Shown piece by piece: positions 1-9,550 of a stretch of DNA of 60,660 nt. Origin of the DNA: Vulcanimicrobiota bacterium (GTDB lineage: Bacteria > Vulcanimicrobiota > Vulcanimicrobiia > Eremiobacterales > Eremiobacteraceae); assembly GCA_019235715.1 (NCBI GenBank), contig JAFAKE010000097.1, forward strand, positions 1 to 60,660, given 5' to 3'. The notes below the pieces were generated by a model. The model saw only the letters and a list, made by a program, of their open reading frames with translations. It did no database searches and was not told the DNA's origin. Both the position numbers and the translations under genes were made by a program. Position 1 is the stretch's first letter; every line of letters begins with the position of its first letter.

Positions 1-1
1 G

Positions 2-1519
<1,518 letters not shown>

Positions 1520-1523
1520 CGGC

Positions 1524-2285
1524 GTGGCGCGCATCGACGGACGGGCGGACGACCAAGCACGGCCTTTCAACGTCACGCCGAATTACTTGCGCTTCGCCGA
1601 GGGTTCCGCGTTGATCGAGATCGGCAACACGCGGGTGCTATGCGCGGCGACGGTCGAAGACAAAGTGCCGCCGTTTCTCAAAGGCCAAGGGACCGGCTGG
1701 GTCACCGCCGAGTACGCGCTGCTGCCGCGCTCGACGTCGGAGCGCACGCAGCGCGAGTCGGCCAAAGGACGGGTCGGCGGACGCACGCATGAGATCCAGC
1801 GCACGATCGGCCGCAGTCTGCGTTCGGTCATCGATCTGCGCGCGCTGGGCGAACGCGCGATCCTGCTCGACTGCGACGTGCTTGAAGCGGATGGGGGAAC
1901 GCGCACGGCCGCGATCACCGGCGCGTTCATCGCGCTCGTGCTCGCGCTCGCCGGCCTGCGCAAGGAGAACAAGCTGCGCGGGTGGCCGCTGACGGATTGG
2001 CTCGCAGCAACCTCGGTGGGCATCGTCGACGCGCGACCGATGCTCGATTTGTGCTATGACGAGGATTCGCGCGCGCAAGTCGATATGAACGTCGCGATGA
2101 CCGGCGATGGCCGTTTCGTCGAAGTGCAAGGCACCGGAGAGGGCATGCCGTTCGCCCGCGCTGAGCTCGAGCGGCTGCTCGCGCTGGCCGGACGCGGTGT
2201 GGCGGCACTGATCGCCTCTCAGCACGCAGCACTTGCGCCGTTCGACATCCCGGCCTTCGGCAAGCCGGCCAAGGCCGCGTCGTGA
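1524..2285 (+). CDS. rph: Ribonuclease PH
   Basis: Phosphorolytic 3'-5' exoribonuclease that trims tRNA 3' ends. The 253-residue protein has the usual family length. The family pattern is clear throughout: an N-terminal RxDGR motif ([10 protein letters not shown]), [15 protein letters not shown], the arginine-rich [15 protein letters not shown] segment, [19 protein letters not shown] with the phosphate-site residues, and the C-terminal GTGEGMPF motif. GTG start 4 bases after glmS stop. The end overlaps the next gene by GTGA, implying coupled translation in an rph-orf-mlaEFD operon. No disrupted residues seen. Confidence 0.96.
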   Translation: MARIDGRADDQARPFNVTPNYLRFAEGSALIEIGNTRVLCAATVEDKVPPFLKGQGTGWVTAEYALLPRSTSERTQRESAKGRVGGRTHEIQRTIGRSLRSVIDLRALGERAILLDCDVLEADGGTRTAAITGAFIALVLALAGLRKENKLRGWPLTDWLAATSVGIVDARPMLDLCYDEDSRAQVDMNVAMTGDGRFVEVQGTGEGMPFARAELERLLALAGRGVAALIASQHAALAPFDIPAFGKPAKAAS

Positions 2286-2605
2286 GCGATCTCGATGGCC
2301 TGCTTGCGCTGATCGACGAGTTCCATATCACAGACCGTTCGCTGCGCTCAGCGCGCGAGCGCGTGCGCGTGGAGGGAAGCAGCGCCGCGGTCGAGGCCCT
2401 CCTGCGCGCCGCGGCCAAGTACTTCGGCGACATGGCTGCGGAGTCGGAGCACCACCTCGCACAGCTCGATCGCAGACTCGACGACCTGTATCAGCGGCAG
2501 TACAATCTGCAGGCCGAGCGCAGCGTCGCCGTGCGCCGGCGCGACGGTGCCTTGCGCGTGCTGGACGCGCTGCAGGACGCCTCTTCACGGGAGCAGCCGC
2601 GGTGA
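2282..2605 (+). CDS. Small hypothetical coiled-coil protein
   Basis: A 107-residue charged protein, mostly helical, with heptad-like runs in its second half ([20 protein letters not shown]). No signal peptide or membrane segment, so probably cytosolic. It starts at a GTG overlapping the rph stop (GTGA), and its own stop overlaps the GTG of mlaE in the same way. It is therefore embedded in the operon by translational coupling on both sides. Family not recognised. Position suggests, but does not show, a link to the Mla transporter. That the frame is a gene is supported by the two tight junctions. Confidence 0.7.
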   Translation: MSDLDGLLALIDEFHITDRSLRSARERVRVEGSSAAVEALLRAAAKYFGDMAAESEHHLAQLDRRLDDLYQRQYNLQAERSVAVRRRDGALRVLDALQDASSREQPR

Positions 2606-3369
2606 TCCAACGCGCGGCGCCTAATCCGTTTAGCCGTTTTTTCGGCTACGCGGGCGGCGTCACGATAATGTTGGGCGATGCATTCCGCTACATGTTCACC
2701 CTGCAAGTGCGCCTGACCGACGTGCTGCGCCAAGCGTATTTCCTCGGTGTCGAATCGTGGCCCATCATCGTGCTCACGTCGCTGTTCACGGGCGCGGTCA
2801 TCTCGCTTGAGACGGCCAAGGCCGCCGTACAGAACGGGTTTACGGAATACGTCGGCAGCAGCGTCGCGTATGGGACCTTCCGCGAACTGGGACCGCTGCT
2901 CACCGGCATCGTGTTCGCCGGCCGCGCGGGCGCTGCGATCGCGGCATCGCTCGGCGCGATGAAGGTGACCGAGCAGATCGAGGCGTTCCAATCGATGGGC
3001 GTGAGCCCCGTCAAAGTGCTGGTCACGCCGCGCGTACTGGCGTGCATCGTCACCGTGCCCATGCTCACCGTGTTCGCCGACATCATCGGCATCTCGGCCG
3101 GTTACTACATGGCGCATTGGGTCGCCGGCATCCCGCAGTACACGTATTTCCATTCCGTGCAGCAGGGCACCGAGCCGAGCGATTTTTACAACGGTTTGAT
3201 CAAGGCCGCGGTCTTCGGCATGGTCGTGTCGATCATCGCCTGCTACGAAGGTTTCCGCACCGAGGGCGGTGCGGACGGCGTCGGACGCTCGACCACGAAT
3301 GCGGTGGTCACCGCGGTCATCTTGATCTTCGCGTTCAACTTCGTGCTCTCGTACGTGCTATTCAGATGA
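2602..3369 (+). CDS. mlaE: MlaE-family lipid ABC transporter permease
   Basis: Inner-membrane permease of an Mla/MCE phospholipid transporter. The frame is open upstream to 2233, but that part only shadows the preceding genes. The GTG at 2602 overlaps the previous stop (GTGA) and gives the family's usual length (255 residues). Family features include the amphipathic N-terminus, a hydrophobic segment with the FTGAVISLETA motif, GTFRELGPLLTGIVFAGR, the EQIEAFQSMGVSPVKVLVTPR cytosolic loop, and C-terminal membrane helices. Partner ATPase MlaF starts 13 bases downstream and MlaD follows. Confidence 0.95.
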   Translation: MIQRAAPNPFSRFFGYAGGVTIMLGDAFRYMFTLQVRLTDVLRQAYFLGVESWPIIVLTSLFTGAVISLETAKAAVQNGFTEYVGSSVAYGTFRELGPLLTGIVFAGRAGAAIAASLGAMKVTEQIEAFQSMGVSPVKVLVTPRVLACIVTVPMLTVFADIIGISAGYYMAHWVAGIPQYTYFHSVQQGTEPSDFYNGLIKAAVFGMVVSIIACYEGFRTEGGADGVGRSTTNAVVTAVILIFAFNFVLSYVLFR

Positions 3370-3382
3370 CGCGGCGGCCGCG

Positions 3383-4177
3383 ATGATCCTGCAAGAAGAA
3401 CGCGCCGGGCCGCCACGCCCGGAAGAAGACGTCGCGATCCGGCTCGACCGCATCGGCTTGCGCTATGAAGAGAAGATCGTGCTTTCCGATTGCTCGGTGG
3501 ACTGCAAGCGCGGGCACGTCACCGGCATCATCGGGTTGTCCGGGGCCGGCAAGTCGACCATCTTGCGCGTGATCAACGGTCTGCGTCATCCCGATGCGGG
3601 TGCGGTGTACATCAACGGCGATGACATCACCGGCTGGGACGAGCACGAGCTCATCGAGATGCGCAAGAAGATGGGCTTCGCCTTTCAATACTCTGCGCTT
3701 TTCGACTCCATGACGATCGCGGAGAACGTCGCGTACCCGTTGTGGGAGCACACGACGATGACCAGGGCACAGATCGACAAGCGCGTGTCCGACACGCTCG
3801 AAGCGTTGGGGTTGTCAGAAGTGGAGGGCAGCCTTCCCGGCGAGCTCTCCGGCGGCATGCAAAAACGGGCGGGGTTCGCGCGCGCCATCGTGAATGACCC
3901 GGAAATCATCCTGTTCGACGAACCGACGTCAGGACTGGATCCAATCATGACGCACATCATCGTGACGACGATCAAGGACATCCAATCGCGCCTGAAGGCG
4001 ACGTCGGTCGTCGTCTCGCACGATCTGCGTTCGATCTACGCGCTGTCCGATACGGTCGCGATGCTGTTCGAGGGCACGATCATCGAATCGGGGACCGTCG
4101 CCGAAATCCGGCGCTCGCCGAATCCCATCGTGCAGCAGTTCTTGCAAGGGAGCGAGCTTGGCCCGATCCCGCTCTAG
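3383..4177 (+). CDS. mlaF: MlaF-family lipid ABC transporter ATPase
   Basis: Cytosolic ATPase that powers the MlaE permease. The 264 residues contain the Walker A motif GLSGAGKST (about residues 51-59), an LSGGMQKR signature, the Walker B/catalytic segment IILFDEPTSGLDP and the switch histidine in VVSHD. LSGGMQKR rather than LSGGQ is typical of MCE-system ATPases. ATG start 13 bases after mlaE. The end overlaps mlaD by 20 bases. No separate MlaB or MlaC gene is in the operon, so this is a minimal MlaEFD set. Confidence 0.96.
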   Translation: MILQEERAGPPRPEEDVAIRLDRIGLRYEEKIVLSDCSVDCKRGHVTGIIGLSGAGKSTILRVINGLRHPDAGAVYINGDDITGWDEHELIEMRKKMGFAFQYSALFDSMTIAENVAYPLWEHTTMTRAQIDKRVSDTLEALGLSEVEGSLPGELSGGMQKRAGFARAIVNDPEIILFDEPTSGLDPIMTHIIVTTIKDIQSRLKATSVVVSHDLRSIYALSDTVAMLFEGTIIESGTVAEIRRSPNPIVQQFLQGSELGPIPL

Positions 4178-5735
4178 CCAGCGCGGCGCCAGCCCGACCT
4201 CGCAACAGGTGCGCGTCGGCATCTTCACGCTGCTCGCGCTCGTGGCGGCATTCGTCGTCTGGCTGTACATCAGCGACATCGGCGCGCGCGCGCGCGGCTA
4301 TCCGATCGCCGTGCACTTCAAAGATGTCGGCGCGCTGCAGGAGGGGGCGTCCGTCGTCATCTCGGGCGTCGCTGTCGGCGACGTCACGAAGATCGACCTG
4401 CTGCCCGATCAGACCGTGCTTGCCGAAGCGGTCATCAGCAAGGGCACGACCGTCTATCGCGAGTCGACGTTCACAGTGGAGAGCACGCTCACCGGGCAAT
4501 CCAGCCTTGCCATCAAGCCGCCGCACGATCTCGCCCACGCGACCGTGCTGGCGCACGGCATTCCGGCCGATCCAAACGACGCGCCGTGGGGCGTCTTGCC
4601 GCCGACGATCACCGATCTCGTCAGCGAAAGCCAAGCGCAGCTCAAGTCGCTTGAGAAAACCGTCGCCATCATCAACGTCGAAATGCCGCGCCTTGCGCGC
4701 CGTTTCGACAGCGTCGCGTCGCATACCGACCACCTCATCACCCGTGCCGATACGAACTTCACCGAATTGTCCGAATCGCTCAAAGTGACGGTCGCAAATC
4801 TCAACCGCGTCGTCGCGCTGAGCGGCAACAACATCATCTCGCTCACCGGGAACTTGAACGGCCTTGTCGCCAACAATTCGGAGCGCGTGCAGCAGCTGGT
4901 CGACGCGCTCTCGGACACGGCAAAGAACCTGAACACGACGATGGCGAATTTCGCGGCGCTCACCGGCGACCCGACGATCCGGCAGAGCCTGGTGCAGACG
5001 GCGGTCAACTTCAAAGACGCGAGCGAAAAGCTCAAGGTGGCCGCGACCGAGCTGCAGTCGTTGACGGGCGATCCCAACGTCCAGGCGCAGCTGCGCGGCA
5101 CCATCTCCAACCTCAACGACGTGACGGCCAAGGCCAACGATCTGCTCGGCAATTTTTCGACCGCCACCGGTCCGCTGCCGACGCCGGTGGCGCCGCTGCC
5201 CGAAGTGACACCGCTGCAAGGCGCAACCCCGGCGCCCGGTGCCGTGCCGCTCGCGACGCCGTTCGGAAGCGTGCCGCCCGCGGCGGCGCCGGCGCCGCAT
5301 GCCTCGCCGCATCAGAACGTGCTTGCGAACTTAAAGCTGGTCGAGCCCGACGTGCGCCTGTATTGGGATAGCAGATTCAACGGCGGCCCCACATCCGATC
5401 TGAACTTCACGTTCCTGCCGCGGGCGCCGGGCAATTTCACGCTCGGTGCCAATTCGCTCGGCCACGATACGACCTACAACGTGCTGCTGAACCGGCGCGT
5501 TGCGCCCGGATTCACGTTGTCGGCGGGCGTGCTGTACTCGAACCTGGGTGTCAAAGCGGTCTATCTGCCGAGTTTCCTCGGCATCGATGCGCGCCTGTAC
5601 AATTCGAACAATCCGACGTTGGATCTGTACGGCGACGTCAAGCTGGCCAAGCAGATCATGCTGTTCTACGGTGAGAAAAACGTCTTTGGGCCGAACACCT
5701 TGACGCCGACGTTCGGCATGCAGGCGAACTTCTAG
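4158..5735 (+). CDS. mlaD: MlaD-like MCE protein with long helical region and C-terminal beta-barrel-like domain
   Basis: Lipid-transport MCE protein of 525 residues, far longer than E. coli MlaD (about 183). Order: N-terminal membrane anchor (about residues 18-40), one MCE domain (about 45-125, with FKDVGALQEGASVVISGV), a long helical segment rich in Asn and Leu (about 150-335), a Pro/Ala linker (about 335-385), and a final stretch of about 137 residues with alternating beta strands ending in phenylalanine (TPTFGMQANF), as in outer-membrane barrels. TTG start with GGGAG five bases upstream. Last gene of the operon, followed by a terminator. The barrel assignment rests on strand pattern and the C-terminal Phe. 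Confidence 0.9.
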   Translation: MARSRSSQRGASPTSQQVRVGIFTLLALVAAFVVWLYISDIGARARGYPIAVHFKDVGALQEGASVVISGVAVGDVTKIDLLPDQTVLAEAVISKGTTVYRESTFTVESTLTGQSSLAIKPPHDLAHATVLAHGIPADPNDAPWGVLPPTITDLVSESQAQLKSLEKTVAIINVEMPRLARRFDSVASHTDHLITRADTNFTELSESLKVTVANLNRVVALSGNNIISLTGNLNGLVANNSERVQQLVDALSDTAKNLNTTMANFAALTGDPTIRQSLVQTAVNFKDASEKLKVAATELQSLTGDPNVQAQLRGTISNLNDVTAKANDLLGNFSTATGPLPTPVAPLPEVTPLQGATPAPGAVPLATPFGSVPPAAAPAPHASPHQNVLANLKLVEPDVRLYWDSRFNGGPTSDLNFTFLPRAPGNFTLGANSLGHDTTYNVLLNRRVAPGFTLSAGVLYSNLGVKAVYLPSFLGIDARLYNSNNPTLDLYGDVKLAKQIMLFYGEKNVFGPNTLTPTFGMQANF

Positions 5736-5755
5736 TCCCTGGCAGGCACTCTATC

Positions 5756-5784
5756 AAAAAAGCGCGCCCGAAGGGCGCGCTTTC
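5756..5784 (+). terminator. Intrinsic terminator after mlaD
   Basis: Perfect stem GCGCGCCC / GGGCGCGC with a GAA loop, flanked by an A-run before and TTT after. It lies 20 bases past the mlaD stop and closes the glmS-rph-mlaEFD unit. The symmetric flanks could also let it work against the opposite strand, where the DUF5069 gene ends. Confidence 0.85.
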
Positions 5785-5823
5785 GCGTTCGCAGCGGCGC
5801 CTTCGCGCCGCACCACGATTCCG

Positions 5824-6258
5824 CTACGCCGCCGTGCGCACAGGCACGTCGCGCCCTTCATCGACGTCGAGCAGTTCGAACCATGTCTTTATATCACCGC
5901 GATGCAGGCGCTGTCGTTCGGAGTGGAAGAAGCGCTCTGCATCGCTGCCAGATGCCGGCCCGTCCTCCGCAAAATCGGCGTTGAAGGAGGCGATTTCGGA
6001 TTGGTTCTTGCCGCGCAGGCGCTCCTGCGCCCAGCCCTCGATCGCGGCGTCATCGCCGAGGCGGGCGACCGCATCCGCGAACGACTTCGGGTCGCTGCCG
6101 AGGAAGCCCAGGACGTGGGTGTCCATGCCGCAGCCGTAGTGATACGGACCGGGCGAACCGGCGTTGTGGGCGCGCGCCTTGTCGGTCGTACGCGCCAGCA
6201 TGACGAGACCGGCCAATTTGGCCTTTGGGCTGCGAGGGAATGTCTTGGTGAGGTCCAT
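5824..6258 (-). CDS. DUF5069 domain protein
   Basis: A 144-residue soluble protein matching the DUF5069 pattern: it opens with MDLTKTFPRSPKAKLAGLV, then ARTTDKARAHNAG and a central Tyr/Gly-rich YHYGCGMD segment. No signal peptide. Function of the family is unknown. Transcribed divergently from an HxlR-type regulator 169 bases away, so that regulator is a reasonable candidate for controlling it. Family call is from remembered sequence pattern. Confidence 0.8.
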   Translation of the reverse strand: MDLTKTFPRSPKAKLAGLVMLARTTDKARAHNAGSPGPYHYGCGMDTHVLGFLGSDPKSFADAVARLGDDAAIEGWAQERLRGKNQSEIASFNADFAEDGPASGSDAERFFHSERQRLHRGDIKTWFELLDVDEGRDVPVRTAA

Positions 6259-6427
6259 CTAGGGTCAAACCTTTCTCGTGGCTTTGCGGGGCCTTTCCGG
6301 CCCGCTGGGGGCATGGCATCGGGCGGCCGAGCGGCCCCCGAGCCACGTTAGTATATGCCCAATATGGATGAAAGGGAAGTAGTGTCCGGATGGTGAAACA
6401 ATAGCCCCGAAGATAGCGAGGGTCACA
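6259..6427. promoter_or_regulatory. Divergent intergenic region between DUF5069 gene and HxlR regulator
   Basis: 169 bases separate two divergently read genes. The stretch around 6350-6410 is clearly more AT-rich than its surroundings (TTAGTATATGCCCAATATGG) and should hold both promoters and probably the HxlR operator. I see a TATACT-like -10 on the minus strand but no convincing -35 pair on either strand, so no exact promoter is called. Confidence 0.35.
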
Positions 6428-6793
6428 ATGACATACGAAACCAAGCTTGCCTGCCCCATACAGCGGACGATGGCGATGATCGCCGACAAATGGAAGGTCG
6501 TCGTCATTTATACGCTCGGGCAACGCACGATGCGCTTCGGCGAGTTGCAGCGCGCGCTCGAGGGCATCACGCCCAAAGTGCTGACGCGGCAGTTGCGCGA
6601 TCTTGAAGGCGATGGGCTCGTGTCGCGTCGCGTTCACGCCGAGATCCCGCCGCGCGTCGAATACTCGTTGACGACGCTGGGCCGCGAGCTGCTGCCCATA
6701 CTCGATGAGTTGCATGCGTGGGCGACGCGGAATTCGGTCGCTCTGATATCGCGCCGCGAAGAGCAGAAGACCGAGCGCACTCCCGCCGCGTGA
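6428..6793 (+). CDS. HxlR-family winged-helix transcriptional regulator
   Basis: A 121-residue DNA-binding protein. Family hallmarks: a Cys near the N-terminus (ACPIQRTMAMI), IADKWKVVVIYTL, the recognition part RFGELQRALEGITPKVLTR, and the wing YSLTTLGRELLP. Preceded by GAGGG at suitable spacing. HxlR proteins often respond to reactive electrophiles or oxidants through the N-terminal Cys. Divergent from the DUF5069 gene, its likely target. The signal is unknown. Confidence 0.9.
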   Translation: MTYETKLACPIQRTMAMIADKWKVVVIYTLGQRTMRFGELQRALEGITPKVLTRQLRDLEGDGLVSRRVHAEIPPRVEYSLTTLGRELLPILDELHAWATRNSVALISRREEQKTERTPAA

Positions 6794-6829
6794 GGACGCC
6801 TAGCACTTCTTCCGGTAGATAAACGCAAA

Positions 6830-6867
6830 CCCGGGCGTCATACTTAACGAAACACTTGACGCCCGGG
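6830..6867. promoter_or_regulatory. 11-bp perfect inverted repeat overlapping the ribosome binding site of the first protease gene
   Basis: Arms CCCGGGCGTCA (6830-6840) and TGACGCCCGGG (6857-6867) with a 16-base AT-rich loop. The right arm contains most of the GGGAG (6865-6869) that is the only Shine-Dalgarno candidate for the ATG at 6882. In RNA the hairpin would bury the site; in DNA it is a good dyad operator. No U-run follows, so it is not a terminator for the HxlR gene. Confidence 0.5.
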
Positions 6868-6881
6868 AGCGACGCCACCTC

Positions 6882-7832
6882 ATGTCCTCAACCCTCGAAC
6901 ACAGCGATTCACTTCTGTCAATCTCCAACGATCTCGCCGACGCGGTCGCGCGCGCCGGCGCTGCGACCGTCGCGGTGCATGCACGCAATCGCATCGGTTC
7001 CAGCGGCATTCAATGGCGCAGCGGCTTGATCGTCACCGCCGACCATGCGGTGCGGCGCGATGACGATATCAGCGTGACGCTGCCCAACGGCACGCACGTG
7101 CCGGCGACCCTTGCCGGGCGCGATTCCGACACCGACATCGCCGTGCTGCGCATCGAAGCCGGCGCGACGCTTGAAGCGCCTCAATTCGCCGACGCAGCGC
7201 AATTGCGTGCCGGCAACCTCGTGCTCGCGGTCGCGCGCGACGCAGAGGACGGCGTACGCGCGGCGAGCGGCGTCATCAGCTCCGCAAGCGGTCCGTGGCG
7301 CACGTGGCGCGGCGGCAATATCGACCGCTTTATCGCGCTGGATCTGTCGCTGTATGCCGGCTTTTCGGGCGGCCCACTCGTCGACGTCAAAGGCCGAGTG
7401 CTGGGCATGAACACGTCAGCGCTTTCGCGCCGGTTCGATCTTGCGATTCCCAATGCGACCGTCGAGCGCGTGATCGAGCAACTGATCAGCGGACGGCGGC
7501 GCGGGCGCGCGTACATCGGCCTCGGCTTGCAGGCGGTGAGGCTCTCCGACGCGCTACGGCGCAGCGCGGGCATCGACGCCGATGCAGGCGCGATCGTCGT
7601 AGCCGTCGAGCCGGGCGGACCGGCCGAAAAAGCGGGCCTCTTCGTCGGCGACATCATCATCGCGCTCGATCGCGTGAAGATCGAAGATACAGACGACATC
7701 TTGGCGCAGCTCGGCGGCGACCGCGTCGGCACACAGGTCACGCTGCGCGTGGTGCGCGGCGGCAAAGCGGTGGAGTCACAGGTCGAGATCGGCGAGCGCC
7801 GCGCGGATGACGACGAAGAAGAAGAGGATTGA
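6882..7832 (+). CDS. Trypsin-like serine protease with PDZ domain (HtrA-like), no signal peptide
   Basis: A 316-residue S1C-type protease. The catalytic triad is intact by motif: His in TADHAV (residue 55), Asp in DTDIAVLR (85) and Ser in GFSGGPL (162). A PDZ domain follows at about 205-305 and the tail is acidic (DDDEEEED). Unlike DegP/DegS-type HtrA proteins, the N-terminus has neither a signal peptide nor a membrane anchor, so the product looks cytosolic. Its stop lies 2 bases before the ATG of a second such protease. The leader carries a hairpin over the ribosome binding site. Substrate unknown. Confidence 0.85.
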   Translation: MSSTLEHSDSLLSISNDLADAVARAGAATVAVHARNRIGSSGIQWRSGLIVTADHAVRRDDDISVTLPNGTHVPATLAGRDSDTDIAVLRIEAGATLEAPQFADAAQLRAGNLVLAVARDAEDGVRAASGVISSASGPWRTWRGGNIDRFIALDLSLYAGFSGGPLVDVKGRVLGMNTSALSRRFDLAIPNATVERVIEQLISGRRRGRAYIGLGLQAVRLSDALRRSAGIDADAGAIVVAVEPGGPAEKAGLFVGDIIIALDRVKIEDTDDILAQLGGDRVGTQVTLRVVRGGKAVESQVEIGERRADDDEEEED

Positions 7833-7834
7833 GG

Positions 7835-8710
7835 ATGAGCGCTGTTGGCATGGCGTTGGCCGGAGCGTCCGATTCCCTGGGCGCCGTGGCGCAGACGCTG
7901 CAAGCAAGCACGGTTCAGGTGCGCTCCGGCCGGGCGGGCGGCGGGTCGGGCATCGTATGGCGCGCGGATGGTCTGATCGTCACGAACGCGCACGTCGTGC
8001 GCGGGCGACGCCTGCGCGTCGATCTGCCCAACGGCGACACGCACGCTGCCGAACTCGTCGCCGCCGATCCGCGGCGCGATGTCGCGGCCTTACGTATAGA
8101 CGCCCGCGACCTCAACGCGGCCGAGATCGGCGATTCGGACCTGGTGCGACCGGGCCAGCTCGCGTTCGCGGTGGGCAATCCGCTTGGACTTGTCGGCGCG
8201 GTCACGGCCGGTATCATCCTATCAGCGGGTTCCGGACCTTCCTCGCGCGCGCGCTGGATCCAGGCCGACGTTCGCATCGCTCCGGGCAACTCCGGGGGCC
8301 CGCTCGCCGATGCAGGCGGCCGCGTCGTGGGCATCAACAGCATGATCTACGGTGGACTTGCGGTCGCCGTCCCCAGCAACGCAGTCGAACGCTTTTTGCG
8401 AGCCGGCCGCTCGAGGCCTCGGCTCGGCGTGACCCTTGAAACCGTGCGCATGCGAGTCGGCGTGCAAACCGAAGTGCCCGCGCTGCTCGTGTTCGAGGTC
8501 GCAGCAGGCAGTGCCGCGGAACGCGCCGGAATGTTGGCCGGCGATGCGATCATCGCCGTCAGCGGAACGCCGCTGCGCGACGAATCGGATCTTGCAGACG
8601 CGCTGATCGACTGCGCCGCGGGCGCCGATCTTCAGTTGACCGTCGCGCGCGGCGGCAGCGTGCGCGACATCAGCGTCGCCTTCACGCACAGTTCAGCGCA
8701 AGCCGCATGA
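7835..8710 (+). CDS. Second trypsin-like PDZ protease (HtrA-like), no signal peptide
   Basis: A 291-residue paralogue of the preceding protease, closer to canonical HtrA: His in TNAHVV (residue 53), Asp in RRDVAALR (82), Ser in GNSGGPL (153), then a C-terminal PDZ domain (about 185-285). ATG 7835 is chosen over the in-frame TTG at 7829 because AGAGG lies upstream at good spacing. No secretion signal is evident. The end overlaps the LuxR-type regulator by ATGA. Three coupled genes imply one function, probably a cytosolic proteolytic or regulatory module. Confidence 0.87.
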   Translation: MSAVGMALAGASDSLGAVAQTLQASTVQVRSGRAGGGSGIVWRADGLIVTNAHVVRGRRLRVDLPNGDTHAAELVAADPRRDVAALRIDARDLNAAEIGDSDLVRPGQLAFAVGNPLGLVGAVTAGIILSAGSGPSSRARWIQADVRIAPGNSGGPLADAGGRVVGINSMIYGGLAVAVPSNAVERFLRAGRSRPRLGVTLETVRMRVGVQTEVPALLVFEVAAGSAAERAGMLAGDAIIAVSGTPLRDESDLADALIDCAAGADLQLTVARGGSVRDISVAFTHSSAQAA

Positions 8711-9321
8711 CGCGCGTTCTGATCGCCGCCACGCGCCGCGTGCTCGACGATCTCCAAGACTTGGGCGACGGCGCAACTCCGATCACGGTCGAGGAAGCGC
8801 AAGACGGTTCGGATCTCGGCGACCAAGTCGAGGCGCGGTCGATCGACGCAGTCGTGCTCGAGGCGGACGGTGATGAATCTCCCGGTGAGATCCTGGACGG
8901 CCTCGATCCACGTTCGGTGCCAGTAGTCGTGCTTGCGCGCCACGCCGACGCCACGTGGGCGAACGCGCTCGTGCGTGCAGGTGTCAGAGCGGTCGTGCCC
9001 AGCGGCGCACGCGATCTCGCGGCCGTCATCGCCGCGGTAGTCGCGGGTTACATCGTCCTACATCCCGAGGTGGCACAGCCGCTCGTGCCAGCCGCAGGCA
9101 TCGACCTGCGCACGCGTGACCGGCAATCGCTGACCACGCGCGAGCTCGAAGTGCTGCGCATGATGGCGCAAGGCCTGGCCAACAAGGCGATCGCCGCGCG
9201 TCTGCACATTTCGGAACACACGGTGAAATTCCACGTCGGGTCGATCTTCGCAAAACTGCATGCCGGCAGCCGGACTGAAGCCGTCACGTTAGGAGCGCGC
9301 CAAGGGCTTGTGATGCTCTAG
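8707..9321 (+). CDS. LuxR/NarL-type response regulator with atypical receiver
   Basis: A 204-residue regulator. The N-terminal half has receiver-like alternation, but where the phospho-acceptor Asp should follow the third strand the sequence is DAVVLEADGDE, with Glu at residue 52. The C-terminal LuxR helix-turn-helix is intact (LTTRELEVLRMMAQGLANKA, then ISEHTVKFHVGSIFAKL). Coupled by ATGA to the upstream protease. A pseudo-receiver would not depend on a kinase, and no histidine kinase gene is nearby. Alternative: Asp54 is the acceptor with a two-residue register shift. Confidence 0.85.
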   Translation: MTRVLIAATRRVLDDLQDLGDGATPITVEEAQDGSDLGDQVEARSIDAVVLEADGDESPGEILDGLDPRSVPVVVLARHADATWANALVRAGVRAVVPSGARDLAAVIAAVVAGYIVLHPEVAQPLVPAAGIDLRTRDRQSLTTRELEVLRMMAQGLANKAIAARLHISEHTVKFHVGSIFAKLHAGSRTEAVTLGARQGLVML

Positions 9322-9340
9322 GCGCAATCCGTGTTGCGCG

Positions 9341-9550
9341 ATGGCCGCCAAGCCCGACAAACAAAAAGATGTCATCAAGCAATTCCGCAAGTACGGCTTC
9401 GCGGTGGGCGCGACCACGCGCACCGGCGCGATTCTGCTGGAGCTCGCCGGGGTCGAGCCGGTGCGTGTGCTGGTGCAGCCGGACGGCAGCGTCGTGCATG
9501 TCTCCGGGGACGTGACGCGCTTTGACTGGGGGAAGTTCGATCGCCGCTGA
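9341..9550 (+). CDS. Small hypothetical protein
   Basis: A 69-residue protein with a basic N-terminus ([20 protein letters not shown]) and a predicted beta-rich remainder. No membrane segment. ATG lies 19 bases after the regulator stop, and the 3' end overlaps the DUF1905-like gene. Not recognised as a named family. It is accepted as a gene because it fills the gap in frame with typical codon use and tight junctions. Confidence 0.55.
   Translation: MAAKPDKQKDVIKQFRKYGFAVGATTRTGAILLELAGVEPVRVLVQPDGSVVHVSGDVTRFDWGKFDRR

Noticed and set aside
4080-5312. Long antisense frame (about 410 codons) across mlaD and the end of mlaF
   Set aside because: It is the GC-rich complement of well-supported genes, very Arg-rich, with no family pattern. 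Such long shadows are common at this base composition.
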